Assembly (NCBI GenBank): GCA_948567375.1
Contig: OX419761.1
Location: 11,632,243-11,696,242, forward strand
Length of the DNA: 64,000 nucleotides
Source: Lunularia cruciata
Taxonomy: Eukaryota > Streptophyta > Marchantiopsida > Lunulariales > Lunulariaceae
Reading direction: 5' to 3'
Part shown: piece after piece, positions 24,116 through 36,979 of the stretch
Layout of the letters: every line of letters starts with the position of its first letter
Position numbering within the stretch: position 1 is the stretch's first letter
The notes under the pieces: model-generated
What the model was told of the DNA's origin: nothing
The model's input: the letters and a program-made list of their open reading frames with translations, nothing else
The model's database searches: none
Made by a program: the position numbers and the translations under genes

Positions 24116-26146
24116 GCTCCTTTGCTTGTCAATCCACACTCCTTGATAATTCTACCTCAAACATTGGAAGAACTCCACCATGGGGTTAAACCCCAATACC
24201 ACACCACCTCCTATAGTAGTACCTCCACTTGTAGTAGCACTATCTCCAGCTAGTGCACCTCCACTAGCTCCACCAACACTACTCTAGCTAGAACTTGTAA
24301 GTACATCCAATCTACTCTAGGCGACCAAACCTAAAGTGATAGAGATATAGTTTGGAGACCAATACTATCTCCATAACTTGATCTCCTCCAATGCTCTCTT
24401 GAACTCATGGAAGTCATCCATCGGCGGACCCTCCAGATGTTAAACCCCTTCCATGCCATGAAAGGTGTAACCAAAGTTGGGTTACGCATCTGCTGTAGAT
24501 CACACTAACTATTAAACTCTTGGATAAAGTCATCCAACTCAATGGTACCCACTATACTAGAGTAACGCCTAGGGCTTTTGGAGGCCACATAAATCTTGTC
24601 CATGTCCCACAACAATGGTGCGGACATACCAAGTGGACTCTCAACTGAATTAACTCTTGTGTCAAACTCCAACTCAGAGTCAATCTCCTCCCTCATTGGG
24701 ACCTAAGATACAAGCTAATATCAAGTACCACTCTGAGTAAACCCACTGCATACTGCAGAGCTATCTCCTGTGAAATCTCCAAAGAACTCCGTCGTGACAA
24801 AGTAACTACAACCACAACCGCAAGAACAAACCAAAACCACAAATTGCAACTGCAAGTCGCAACCGCAAGTACCCCACTAAGTGCTAACACCATCAAGTGC
24901 CAACACCAACTAAGCACCACCCACTAATGTAACTCTGACCGAGATAACTACACTAGGGGAAAGAGCAACCTGTAACTTGCCACACAACACGCACTCTCAC
25001 GGTCTCCAGGTCATCACTTCTTGCCTCACCGTAGAGAAACAAAGATAGTTTGATTGGTCATCACTCTAGCCTCACTATTAAGAGCACACAAGAGCACTAA
25101 CGCTCAAAAGTTAGGGCACCTCACACAAACGTGGTGCACAAACAAGAAGCAAAGAATGGAGGAGGTCCAATCACAAGAAATCTAAATGAAAACCCTCCAT
25201 CTCATAAAACGACATGTGACTGAGTCTGTCATCATTTGGCATTTGACATAAGAGAAGTTTGCATCTAAGTCCTAAGCTACCAGGATCACCAAAAATGGGA
25301 TCAAACTGCCTCTCTTAACCAAAGCTACAAGTGTATAGATAACAATGGCACAGTCACTAGGACAACAAGTGAGGTGGACCAGTTGGCTAGGCACCAGTCT
25401 AAGAACAAGAGATCTAGGTGTCAAACCCTATGGCGCACAATCTAGTAGGAAAGGCAGATTTTGCCAACCAATGACCAAGATCTACTCTAAACTAGCTAGC
25501 CTCACGCCAACAAGATGGCTTGCTAGCCCTTCTGGCCCTTTTAGGCCTTCATAGCCCATAGCTCTATGCCTTGAAGCCTCTAAATGCCAAATGAGGTCTT
25601 TCCTCTTGCCACTTTGAACCTCCTCCAAAATTTGGCAAAAATCCTCCAAACTTGCAAAAGTCTTCCAAACTAGCGAAACTTCTCCAAATCTGGCCAAACA
25701 GCAAAATTCCTACAAATCTGGCCAAAATCTGACGTAAAATCTAACATAAACATAAAGATAGCTGACCGCCAAATCCCCCACTAACTCTTCACTTGAGCCA
25801 AATTGAAAACATGGGTTTCTCTAAATCACAAATTCACAAGAACAGCTTCTCAACTCCACCTTCAATTTTACTTTTTGAGCCCAACTCACAACAAATTGGT
25901 CATGCCTTCACCTCTTGAGCTCAAAATCACAACCACTGCTCAAAATTTGCTCCTTTTGTGCTCAAAGATTGGCCAACGCTTCCACACACCGTCTGCCTTA
26001 TTGCCAAATCTCTATCAAGCAACAAGCTTCTGCACACTAGGGAAAATCTGAACTTGAATCAAACTACCAACGATCCACCGAGCTTGGAAATACCACCAAC
26101 ACTCAAAGTTTCTGCACCCGATTTCCATCTCACTTCACTTCTTTGA
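24110..26146 (-). pseudogene. Element A gag and leader region
   Basis: Between element B and the 5' LTR lies gag-like text (WDMDKIYVASKSPRRY and IELDDFIQEFN near 24,600-24,510) and, nearer the LTR, a leader of more than 1 kb with no clear coding signal. A short ORF near 25,697-25,482 is not recognised. A clear tRNA primer site next to the LTR was not found. Confidence 0.5.
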
Positions 26147-26598
26147 TGTAATCAGATTGTTTACCACTCTCAACTCAACTCAACTCAGATCAGTTCTTGA
26201 TCTGTCACTCTATAAACTACCAACAACTGGACACTGATTACAATCAAGCCACACCCATTCTAGCTAAGAGAATTCAGGTGATGCTTGCCGGCCTCTGTCC
26301 ACCATAGCCAGGAACTCGAAGGCTCAACATCAAAGAAGTGAGCTCTCTAGAGCTGCAGTTTGAAAGTATACCCCTCGGACTCAAGCTAGGTCTGAACCCT
26401 AACGGTCTTGCTGACGGCACACTCGACGGTGCAAATAGTGCAAAGTGACGGTGAGCCCCACCATGAAGTCAATACCCCAAACACAAAATCTGACCATCGG
26501 AAAGTAGTCTTTGAGAAATTGCTGAAATAACTCTAACTACTATCACTAGAATTCCAATGTACGAGCAATCTAGATACGACACTACAAATGGCGTTACA
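26147..26598 (-). repeat. 5' LTR of element A
   Basis: It reads TGTAACGCC to GATTACA on the minus strand and matches 12,084-12,519. The recognisable copy is about 450 bases, shorter than the 545-base copy at the other end. No target-site duplication was found for element A. Confidence 0.75.
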
Positions 26599-27551
26599 TC
26601 TCCAATTCGATATGTGATATCAAAAATCTCATAAAAACACCACCGTTTTTATGAGATAGTTTTAGTTTTCCACTTTTAAACGTTTGGTATTTCAAAGTAT
26701 GCATGCCTATTGTTGTGTCTTATCCTAAACCACACTACGCATTATGTATTTATCTTGATCTTGCAATAAAGTACAGTAATTTTGAGTATTTTTTTTCTCT
26801 TCAACATGAACACAATATGAAGCTTAAAAGCTCCTTAAGGTACTTAGGATACTTGTCATATGTGGCCAGCTTTAATTGAGGCTTGTATCAACTAAGAGTA
26901 GAAATTGAAGTTGAGCGGAACTAAATCAAACAAAATTGTCATTTTTGGATCATTTTTCCTCTATTTGTTACTTGATTATGATTGATAAATTTTATTTATA
27001 ATTTTTTGAATGAGAACTATAAGAGATTGGCCAAAATGATAAATAAGAAATGATAAAAGAATACAAAGACAACAAGAAAAAGCAAAAGGGAAAACGAGCA
27101 CAAGGCCTAAAATACAAGGCTAAAAACAAAGCTAGAATGAAGGATCAAGCCTCACAAGGAAGGAACCAAACTGAGTTAGTGTTGAACATTGTGATAATAG
27201 TATATTTGGTAAATGAGGAGAGAGTCCTTGACATTATGGGAGCTTTTATTGCATTATATGTGTACAAACACAAATGTTGGTCGTATATACTTTCTATCAC
27301 CTTAAAGAAACATGTACGTTTTGCCACAAATAAGAAGTGAGCTTTTGTGGAGAGATAACTGAGGTTTTTATCACCCTAAAGAGATATATACATTTTGTCA
27401 CAAATAAGAAGTGAGCATTTGTGGAGAGACAACTAAGGTTTCTATACTCGTCAAGCAACTTTCTATTGTCTCTTGAAAGAGATCATTGAATTGGTGAAAT
27501 TTTTTTCCAAAACTCTCTACCACCAAAAGTACAAAGGTATCAAAGGTGTGT
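26599..27551. other. Intergenic AT-rich sequence
   Basis: No gene is recognised between element A and the Harbinger transposon. A 74-bp tandem duplication lies near its right end. Confidence 0.45.
27297..27444. repeat. 74-bp imperfect tandem duplication
   Basis: Two copies, each containing cacaaataagaagtgagc and ttgtggagaga, are offset by 74 bases with about ten differences between them. Confidence 0.8.
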
Positions 27552-27796
27552 AAGAGCATGTCCACCGCACGGCTATTTGCTTTATTATTCCAAAAATATC
27601 TGAGAGAGTTCCTAACCATGAAGGCTAAAGGCTATTTTGAACAGCCCAACCCTCTTCTCCGGGGTAAAAAAAATACCCGCCAAGCTATCCATAGGCTATG
27701 AAGTATGAAGTGCTTTTGTTGAGGGGGAAACAATATCATAAAAAATATCCAACATTTTCAATAGGTTGCGGCAAAGGTTAGGAAGGTGAAGAAGAT

Positions 27797-28470
27797 ATGA
27801 CAATGAGTTGGTTAGTTGTAGAGATCAGTAAAGATCCTAGCAAAAGCACTGATCAAAAGGTGTGCATCTATTGGGAATCGTTTCATGTCTTGTTTAAAAG
27901 ACATCTATTTAATACTACTTGGAGTTTAAGCACGATCATGGATCATTGGAAGAAGGTTATACAACCATTGGTCTCCAAATTTTGTGGCCATTACGAGACA
28001 GTGACAATGGTCAATCCTCATTAAGATTAAGTTACTTGTTCTTTAGATTTGCACAAAAAGATCAAGGGAAATTCTTTTTCCACTCAATTTGGGAGTACTT
28101 TCAAGATAAGAAACCAAAGTTCAAAGATGTCGGCAATGCATAGACTCCCAATGTGGTAAACATGAACAAAGCATTGCTGCAATGAAAATGGTTAAGGTCT
28201 TGGATCTTAGGATTCATCACAACCGGGTAACTTGGAAGGCCCGATGGAGCCAAGAGAGTGAAGGAAAATTTGTATTCAATAGAGGCCAAGCTGAACCTCA
28301 AGCAAAAGCTAGCTAAGTCTTAGGATTGACATAATGATCTCATTGCTTAGCAGAACAAGATAGCTCAAGAATAGATGCAAATTGCTCTATTTGCATCATG
28401 TTTGGATGCTATGTCGGAGGAATTCTTTGACATGTAGCAAAAGATTGAACTTTCAAAGTTGAAGATGTTT
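27797..28470 (+). pseudogene. Harbinger ORF1, Myb/SANT-like (NAM-associated) protein
   Basis: It begins at ATG 27,797 with MTMSWLVVEISKDPS, then WESFHVLFKRH and WKKVIQPLVSKFCG, the pattern of plant trihelix/Myb-like ORF1 proteins that partner PIF/Harbinger transposases. A frameshift near 28,010-28,025 moves the reading to another frame, which continues with FFFHSIWEYFQDKKPKFKD. Near 28,235 the text RPDGAKRVKENL matches the C-terminal NAM-associated part. Several stop codons interrupt the last third. In living elements this protein helps bring the transposase to the DNA ends. Confidence 0.75.
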
Positions 28471-28740
28471 GCCAAAATTTATAGGATTGATTATTGTAAT
28501 GAATACACATGACGACTATTAATAATTTATTGAGTGGCTTTCATGTTCCATAAATGCAATATCAAGTCTTTTTGGAATTGAAAATACATACTAGAATTAT
28601 GAGTAGCTTGCATTTGCTGGATAGTAGCAGCAAACAAGTAGGTCTGCAGTTCTTCTATATCCATCCAAACAATTGAAATTGGATACTCTGCCTCCCTACC
28701 AACCTGGTCTTGCCTAAGCTATTGCTAACTTAGTCTTTCC

Positions 28741-29790
28741 ACTACACTAGAATTAGGAAGATGTTGGATATCATACTACAAATGGTTATCATCTTGTTTG
28801 TCTTCAATGATCATATTGTGCAATATGATGCAAGTGGTCATGATGCTATTCATTTTATGCTTGCTCCATTAGCATGCCAATGTTTTAATAATCACAAAAT
28901 GAGCTTGCAATACATCAAACATCAACTCTATGTCTTTTCTACATGATTCATGCATCAAATAGTTTTGCTTTGCTAATCCTTGGGGGTCTGATATGGACCT
29001 CATTAAAAAAGGCCAATTGGATAGATCCAATTCATTAGCCAATATAGGAGATCATACATGTTGCCATTTACTTTGAAAGTGATTGTGTGAGCAATACCAT
29101 GAAGTCTTGAATGCAATAGATTTGATCATAGAAGTACATTGGTATTGTTTAGAGAGCTTGGCATGCCAACGAATTCTTCTTCTGCACACAACTTTCAACA
29201 TGATAAAAGGCCCTTTAAAACCTATATGCAATACTTGCTAGTCCTTTGGGCAATTCTTCCACAACAATTGTAGTAATACAAGGAGCCAACCATTTCCAAG
29301 AACCCTTGTTGGGCATTTTTTGGGAAAATTTGATGAAGATCTTGTTCTTTAGGTATACTGGACAAAACTTGGCAATTATAGAATCACAAAAGTGATATAA
29401 GCATTTGCTACTTGTAGATGCACCCATTAAAACATATTTATAAATAGTATAAAATGCTGAACTATATGCCAATATCCAAATTGGAGTTACCATCTTCTAC
29501 TATGTAAACAATCCTTGTTTTGCAAAGCATCACATTTTTGTTGAAAGTAATCATCGTAGTCCAATTCCATCAATTATCCAAATAAGAGTTCATGTTGCAT
29601 TTTAGAACCGTCTTTTGAATAAGATGGGACCATACACAAGGTTGTTAGCAAAGTAATCAAGAAAGATTCACTTTGCTCCATCTTCATGACCGCAATCAAT
29701 GTTGGGAGTGAAACCAAGAAGAGATCCATGGTGCCTATTGTGCTCATCCTGGTCTCTACTATCATTGAGAAGGGATCTGATGATATCAAT
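28741..29790 (-). pseudogene. Harbinger DDE transposase
   Basis: Recognisable pieces in minus-strand order: DDYFQQKCDALQN near 29,555; WKNCPKD and HIGFKGPFIMLKVV near 29,260-29,195; HNHFQSKWQHV near 29,075; SISDPQGLAKQNYLMHESCR near 28,990-28,940; ELMFDVLQAHFVI near 28,920; IILHNMIIEDKQDD near 28,800. These match the conserved order of plant PIF/Harbinger transposases. The reading changes frame repeatedly and carries several stops, and the first catalytic Asp region is not convincingly preserved, so the enzyme is dead. Confidence 0.8.
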
Positions 29791-29963
29791 CAAGTTGTCA
29801 AGTGCATTTTCTAGTTGAATCTGAACAAACCATTGGCAAGAACCTTGAAGTTGAATTGAATAGCCTTGCATTGTAGTATGGAAAACTTTATTTGAAATCT
29901 GGTTGTAAAAATTTTGGTGCATACAATAGAAGAACTTTACCTCATGCAGTGGACATGCTCTAA

Positions 29964-30535
29964 TGTTCCTCTTTCCCCATTGGTGGTGATTACCATTGCT
30001 GCTCCTGGTTGAATGCTAACTTGTGCTAATTACTTACTCATAAGGTTGTGATCAACACATCAAACAAGGTACATTGACCATCCATGCATATGATTATATC
30101 TATTCTCGTATGCCAAGGGGGTAGTGAGGCAAATCTTACCACTACCCAATTTGTATACGGGACTAAGTAGATTCTATGGATTTGTCCTATTGTATTTAAG
30201 ATGGCATCATGATATTTGGTGTGCTTTACATTTAGTACACATCACAAAATGTATACCATGTGAATAATATGTAAATCCACATGAACATTGATTTGGTAGT
30301 TTTTCAAGTGTTACAATAACGAAAAATAAAGGTAAAGTGTCATAGTAATTTTCTTAGATGTGAAAAAATCCTCAATCAAAAGATAAAAATAGAGCACAAC
30401 TTTGGACCCTTTCTCTCCACAAGAAAGAATCCTACTTTTATAAAGTAAATGTACATTAACAAGAATGTTGAAAATAATATGAGTATGATAATTGAGATTT
30501 GAGATCTATATGAAACTTTTTGGAGTCTAGTGATA
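29964..30535. other. Intergenic AT-rich sequence
   Basis: No gene or repeat is recognised between the Harbinger element and element C. Confidence 0.4.
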
Positions 30536-30540
30536 CAAAG

Positions 30541-30950
30541 TGTAAAAGACCAAACTCAAGGAGAGAAATAGGAACATGGAAACTCACATTGGGACACTTG
30601 AATGAGGGAAAACTCCAAATGCCTAGCATGAGCTTTGGCTTTGGTATTTATAGGTAACATACCAGGCCCTTGAGAAGCTTCTCAAGAAGCTTCCTCAAGC
30701 CACTTTCTTAGAGTGCAAGCCAAGTTAACTAGGAAGCTTCTCAAGAAACTTCTTTCTAGAAGTCACCTATTTGGTGTGCAAGCTTTTAGAAGCTTCTTGC
30801 TAAAAGCTACTTACTTGAGGTGCAAGCTAAGCTAGCCGGGAAGCTTCCCAAGAAGCTTCCTAGATACTTCTGGAATATTCTAGGCTACTTTGTCTTATGT
30901 GCTACTTTGTAAGCCCGACTATCTTCGTCGCTAAACTCCATATTGTTACA
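30541..30950 (-). repeat. 3' LTR of element C
   Basis: 410 bases, reading TGTAACAATATGG to TTTTACA on the minus strand. It contains several copies of an aagcttctcaagaagcttcc-like palindromic motif. It pairs with 35,754-36,158, roughly nine-tenths identical by eye. Confidence 0.92.
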
Positions 30951-33900
30951 TATTCCCCCGCCGCTAGTTGGTGACGACCTCGTTGCCAGTGAAGCTTTGA
31001 ATTCCTGGATGGCCGTTTGTGCTTTCTAGAGGTGAGAAAGAGGTTCCTAGGTGGCATCATGAAGGGGTTACCCTTTCCAAAGGACCTTGTACTCTGTATG
31101 TTGGCTACGGCCTCGTTAAATATGGCAACATGCAAGGATACAATCAACTTTGTACTCCTCATGATCATTGATAGGGATAGGAAGAGGGAGAGGTTGGACT
31201 CAAGAGGAAAAGGAAGAGGGGTTAGGAACAAAGGGTTTCAACTTGGAAACATGAAAGACAAGATGGATACGCATGTGACAAGGCAAGGCAAGTCGATAAG
31301 CAACACAAGAGACAATTTGGGTGATATCAAAGGGTCCTTTCTAATAAGGGGTAAGTTTATGAACTTGGGTATCAAGTGGGAGAGGGAGGTTACTGGAGGA
31401 TAACATGACTTTATCACCAACTTCAAAGGTGAGATCACGACGATGATGACCCACATATTTTTTTTTGGTGATTTTGAGCAACAAGGAGATGAGACTTGGC
31501 TTGTTGGAGAGATTGGGATATAGTGGTCAAGAATGTGGAAGTATGAGGAACTTGAAGTGGAGGGGGAGCAAGAAGAGAATCTGGAACAAGCGGATCTTGG
31601 CCAAAATTGAGAAAGAAAGGAAAGAATTCGGTGCTTGCTTGTTTGGAATTGTTATAGGCAAATTCTGCAACGGCAAGACATTCATCCCAATTGGTATGGT
31701 GAACATTGACAAAGGCATGCAACATATCCTCCAATGTACGATTTTCATGTTTAGTTTTTCCATCAATTTGAGGATGATAGGCTGTGGACAAAGGAAGCTT
31801 GGTGCCGAGTATTTGAAAGAGTGCTTGCCAAAACTTCCCAGTAAATTGAGGATCATGGTCAGAGACGAGTACGCATGGCATCCCATGATGCTTGAAGACA
31901 TTGTTGAAGTAGATTTGCACTAAGGTTGGAGCATCCACGGTATCACAGGTTGGTGCCAAGTGGATTTGCTTACTAAGCTTATCCACAAACACCACAATGG
32001 CAGTGTGTCCTTGTTTTGTCTTTGGCAAGGATGTGATGAGATCCAAGCTCACATGCTCCCAACGAGCTGATGGAATGGCAAGCGGTTGAAGGAGTCCACT
32101 CGGCTTCTAGTTGCTGGCCTTGTTACGTTGGTAGCTCTCACACGAGTGGACAAATTCTCAAACATCTTGTGTCATGTTGTGGCACCACCATTTACATTGG
32201 AGGGTTCATAAGGTCTTGTCCACACCCATGTGACCAGCAATGGGTAAATCATGGGCTTCTTGAAGATGCACAAGTCAAAGATCACCTTTGGCTAGAACAT
32301 AGATCCGGTCCGCATGGAATAGAAGGCCTTCCTTGAAGAAGAAGGTGTTGTACTTCTTGTCACCTATTGTTAGACGACCATGTACCATTTGGAAGAAGGG
32401 ATCTTGTTGTAGAGCTAACCAAAACTCGTTATGGATCTTGGGGTCAATTGACATCATCGTAATTGTTGCCGTGATGAGAGGAAGGGACTTCAAATCAGGT
32501 CGTCGTGATTGAGCATTAGGGATGACATTGAACCGACTTGGTTTGTACTCAAGTTTGATATCAATTAATTGGAGTTGCTCTTCCCATTGATGATGTCGAC
32601 TCTTCATGTGCTCCAGGTGTAAGGTCTGCAACAATGGCTTGTGATCAGTTTGCATGATCACTTGTTTCTCCAAGAGATAATGCCTCCATACCTTGGTGGC
32701 ATATACCATTGCAAATTGTTCTTGATCTAGAGCAGAGTAATTTCTTTCAGCTATATTTAGTCGGTGAGACACAAAGGCAATGAGATGTAGTCCATCTAGG
32801 AATTCCTATTGCAACATAGCTCCAATTGCAAAGTTAGAAGCATCAAAATCAACCACACAAGGTAGTTGAGGATCATATGGTTGAAGAATAGGTCTTGAAG
32901 ACACCATATGTTTCAACTTCTGGAATGCTTCTTCATGCTTGGTGTTCCATTAGAAGCTCAAGTTCTTTCCCAAGAGGTCAATCAATGGTGCAGTCACATG
33001 AGCATAATAGTGGATGAACCACCTGTAAAAACTAGCCAATCCATTGAATCCCTGTACTTTTGTAGCATCCTTTGGGGTAGGCCAATCAATAATGGCCTTG
33101 ATCTTCTCTTCTTCCATCTTGATCTCCTATGAGGAGATTGTATGACCCAAGAAGGTAACCTCCTTTTGCCAAAAGGCACACTTCAACTTCTTGTAGTAAA
33201 ATTTCCATGGTCATAGTCATCTTGGGATTTCTTGCACATGATTCACGTGTTCTACCTCTATCTTGCTATAGATTAAGATATCATCCAAGAATACCACCAC
33301 TGACCAATCCAATAGTCCATCCAACACCCGATGCATATGATCCATGAAGACTACTAGAGCATTAGTAAGTCCGAAAGGTAAAACTCTCCACTCAAAATGC
33401 CCATACCTTGTGCAAAAGGTAGTCTTTTGCACATCCTCTCTATCAATCAGAATTTGCCAATAGCCGCTGTGAAGATCCAACTTGGAAAAGAAACGTGCTC
33501 CACTTAGTTGATCAAGAAAGTCATTGATTCGAGGCAAGGGATATGCATTCTTCACGGTTTGCTTATTGAGCCCATGATAATCAATACAGAAACAAAGTCC
33601 TCCATCCTTCTTTGGAACAAATAGTATCGGTGCTCCCCAAGGAGAGATACTATGTGATACAAAGTCCTTCTCCAACAACTCTATAAGTGTTGTTCGCAAC
33701 TCCTCCAACTCCTTTGGTGAGAGCCGATAGATTGGTCTACTCATTGGAGTACTTCTTGGCAATAACTCGATCTTGAAGGGCATACCTTGATTGGAGGGTA
33801 ATCCATTTGGTAGATCATTCGGAAACAAATCCGTAAACTCCTTAACTATCCGATCAACCATTACTTGATGAGGCTCTTGGTCCTTCACAAATTGGTCTTG

Positions 33901-35753
33901 TGCAATCGGCTTGATCCACACCGCAAATATAGACTTATCTTCCTCTCAAGCTTGCTCTATGGCTGTTTTACTAACAAACTTCCCTTCTAGGGATTCATCT
34001 CTCTTCCAAGCCTGCTCCATGGTTGCCTTCTTGGTAAACTTCCCATCTTGGGACTCCACTTTTTTCAAGGTTTGCTCTATGGCTACCTTCTCGACAAACT
34101 TCCTATCTTGGGACTGACTATTCTTAGGTGTCTTACTCAAAGGTTCCAGACAACCTAATCGGAAATTCCTACCTTGGTGTTGTACTTGAATTTGGTGTTG
34201 GGTCCAATCATATTGAACCTTATGTCGTTCAAGCCAAGGTAGACCCAAAATGATATCATAGTGTAGAGGTGCTACTACAAACCTCATACACTCCAAATAC
34301 TCCTTCCCAATCTTGAAGGTAAAAGGATGCGAGGTGCGGAATGTAGAACCCTTTCTACCACCCGCCATCATCAAACTACTTCCAATCACTAGCTTGATAG
34401 GAATACCCAATTCCTTTGCTACTTGCATAGACATGCAATTCTTTGAACTTCCAAAATCAACCAAAATCCTACAACCCCGATTAGATATCATACCTTGCAA
34501 GTGAAGCAACCTTGCATAGGCCGAGCCTTCAATCCCATTGGAACTAATCAAGCTCCCAATAGGTGGCTCAAATTCTCCTATTGGGATTCTTTGTTTCCTT
34601 GATCATTCCGCTCTACAACCTCCACTTGGGCAACTTGTCGAGGTCGTCCATTCTTGAGTGGACATTTAGCAATGCGATGCCCCAACTGGCGACAATAAAA
34701 ACATCCACCATTTGTCGTAATTTCTCTCTATCTGCCGTGCCAAGTGGTCTTTGTTGGATTGCATCAATCTCCATTGGTGCTTGCTCCTCCACTTGTGTGT
34801 AGTGTATTGGTAGGCTTTGTGGAGGTCGAGGTCGAGACCAAGTTGTTGCCACCAAGGAATTAAAACGTTTGGCCAACCGCATGGCTTCCTCCAAGTGTTG
34901 TGGCTCTTGCATGGTTACCTCTAATTTGGTTCTTGCCTTCAATCCCCTCACAAATCAATTCAGAGCTTCACCTTCCAATATATCTGGAATTTGCATGATG
35001 ATGTTTTGGAACTATGTGATGTAACTTCTTATAGAGCCAATCTGTTTCAACTTTGCCAACTTATCCCATGCAGCTCGTGTGGCATTTATAGCTTGGAACC
35101 GACTAATTATTGCACTTTTGAATTTTGTCTATGTCAAGATTGGTGTAAAAATTTGTCGTTTAGCTTGCTCCATTTGGAATCTCCACCATAGCTTTGCTAC
35201 TCCATCCAATTGGCTAGAAGCCAAGAGAATCTATTTTTGTTCGTCTTGTAGATTGGTAACTTCAAAATAACATTCACAATCAAACACAAAATTCTCCACT
35301 ACACTTGGGAGATTCTTGTCTTCAAATACCTTGGGTTTAGAGAATATGATCCAATCTTGTCCTTCTCGGATTGGTACTCTCTCCACCTGCTCTTGTCGTC
35401 AAAAATCTTGTTCCTCCAACGATCGAGCAAGGTGCTCGGTTTGTTGTTGCATAGCAAGGATAACATCAGGTATTGCTGCCATGGTTGCTCCTCTATCACA
35501 CCACTCCCAATCTATCTTATTTATTAACACATAGAAACAACACGTCCACCATTCTCCATAAGTTACAATCGGAAGCACCAAGGGTTCCTCAGATATGGTG
35601 ATCATATGTAGAAAATCTTGTCCAAAGTGCGAGGTGATGAATTGTGTGAAACAATGCTTGGGTAGTATTTGGATGCAAAAATCCTAATGGTTTGGTGGAA
35701 GTGGATTTGATGGTCCATAAATTCCATCCATCCCATTCCTACTTTGATACCAA

Positions 35754-36158
35754 TGTAAAAGACCAAATTCGAGGAGAGAAATAGGAGAATGAAAACTCAC
35801 ATTGGGACACTTGAATGAAGGAAAACTCCAAATGCCTAACATGAGCTTTGGCTTTGGTATTTAAAAGTAGCATACAAGGCCCTTGAGAAGCTTCTCAAGA
35901 AGCTTCCTCAAGCTTAGAGTGCAAGCCAAGTTAACTAGGAAGCTTCTCAAGAAACTTCCTTCTAGAAGTCGCCTACTTGGCATGCAAGCTAAGCTAGTTG
36001 GAAGCTTCTAGAAGCTACTTACTTGAAGTGCAAGCTAAGCTAGCTAGGAAGCTTCCCAAGAAGCTTCCTAGATACTTCCGGAATATTCTAGGCTACTTTG
36101 TCTTATGTGCTACTTTGTAAGCCCGACTAACTTCGTTGCTAAACTCCATATTGTTACA
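35754..36158 (-). repeat. 5' LTR of element C
   Basis: 405 bases, the partner of 30,541-30,950, with the primer-binding site at its inner edge and the CAAAG duplication at its outer edge. Confidence 0.92.
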
Positions 36159-36254
36159 CAAAGTCAATAAAGATGAGGAGTGTTGTGCATATCGGGCTTA
36201 TAATAGATCATGAGCAAAAAAATATATGACTCAAAATCAGAAGTGCTTGAATTC

Positions 36255-36979
36255 TATAAAACTCCAAGAACAAGAGAAGAGAGAAAACACATATTATACA
36301 CTCAACATTCGGTGCCCCAAAGGAGCACCTTCTCCTTATTATATAGATAGAGAGGATCTCCTCCAAGGAAGCTCCACCATAGGATTAGGCACACAGATAG
36401 GTGACATGTTAGAAAGCTCCACCCTTGGATTACTTACTTGGATGTGTGACATGTAAATCTAGGTCCTATCTGGTTGGTCAAACAAGCTTTGATTGGAGGG
36501 AATCTTCTTGTAGGAGTCTCAAAATAACATAAGGTACCGTTAGAAAGCTCTCAACAAGACAAACCAGGGAGGAGTGAAGGCCAGCCTTTCCTCCATTGGG
36601 GGGGGGGGGGTGGGGAATCCGCTAATTTTTAAGGTCTAATTCATCCCTTTTAGGCCTCTGATATTGCCTCCAAAGATTTCATGCATATTTTGGTTCTTAC
36701 TCTATTGTCCCCTTTTGGTGATAACTCTTTCAGATCTGCTTAGTCCATCATGTGTAACATCCTTCTAGATGTTACCAAACCAATTCTCACCTTTAAATCA
36801 TATGTCTAACTACTGATTCTAAGGTTCTCAAGTCTATTTCAGTTTCTGCTCTATTAGTAGAAGTATTCTTTTTGTGATACTTCTATCTGATCTATTTTGA
36901 ACATCATGTATAACATCATTCTAGATGTTACCAAACTGAATTTCACATCTAGATCATATGGCTAGCTCTTGGTATTACA
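36255..36979 (-). mobile_element. Solo LTR of the element B family
   Basis: 725 bases matching the 5' LTR of element B in reverse orientation. It is flanked by a perfect AATTC duplication at 36,250-36,254 and 36,980-36,984. A lone LTR with intact target duplication is the usual product of recombination between the two LTRs of one full element. A run of eleven G bases followed by TGGGG lies inside near 36,600. Confidence 0.9.

Larger units (their letters stand above)
12084..26598 (-). mobile_element. Element A: Ty3/gypsy retrotransposon carrying a C5-cytosine methyltransferase
   Basis: Minus-strand LTR retroelement, about 8.8 kb without the nested element B. Parts in reading order: 5' LTR 26598-26147; leader; gag about 24,920-24,300; element B inserted; gag end and aspartic protease (LLDSGAQ near 17,885); C5 methyltransferase about 17,170-16,200; reverse transcriptase about 15,850-15,150; RNase H about 14,900-14,260; integrase about 14,070-13,300; polypurine tract near 12,630-12,640; 3' LTR 12,628-12,084. 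The order RT, RNase H, integrase is that of Ty3/gypsy. The copy is broken, with on the order of a dozen or more breaks. Its LTRs are visibly diverged, so it is fairly old, and older than the B copy inside it. Confidence 0.85.
27555..29960. mobile_element. PIF/Harbinger DNA transposon
   Basis: A 2406-bp element with terminal inverted repeats GAGCATGTCCACCGCACG at the left and GAGCATGTCCACTGCATG (reverse strand) at the right. It is flanked by a TAA duplication at 27,552-27,554 and 29,961-29,963, the 3-bp target typical of this superfamily. It holds the two genes expected of the group, a Myb/SANT-like ORF1 (plus) and a DDE transposase (minus), arranged convergently. Both genes are decayed by stops and frameshifts, so this copy is no longer autonomous. 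Confidence 0.9.
30541..36158 (-). mobile_element. Element C: Ty3/gypsy retrotransposon with both LTRs and target duplication
   Basis: A 5618-bp minus-strand element flanked by CAAAG at 30,536-30,540 and 36,159-36,163. Parts in reading order: 5' LTR 36,158-35,754; primer site TTGGTATCAAAG directly next to it, similar to the tRNA-iMet site; gag about 35,690-34,600 with knuckle CFYCRQLGHRIAKC near 34,690; protease about 34,550-34,150; reverse transcriptase about 33,921-33,217 ([33 protein letters not shown]); RNase H about 32,900-32,275; integrase about 32,270-31,435; a chromovirus-like C-terminus to about 31,230; purine tract GGCGGGGGAA; 3' LTR 30,950-30,541. Nearly full length but broken, with perhaps eight breaks. 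The LTRs are more alike than those of A, so it is younger. Confidence 0.92.

Noticed and set aside
24693-24920. 75-codon hydrophobic minus-strand ORF resembling a membrane protein
   Set aside because: Its Val/Leu richness comes from a cac/aac-rich leader part of element A; no supporting context.
25482-25697. 71-codon ORF in the element A leader
   Set aside because: No domain and no match to gag. It may be chance or a repeat-derived phrase.
34563-34802. Plus-strand ORFs across element C and element D
   Set aside because: They are reverse-strand shadows of the gag and pol regions.
36598-36616. Long G run as a possible quadruplex or regulatory site
   Set aside because: It lies inside a solo LTR and is a simple homopolymer likely to vary in length; the related LTR lacks it.
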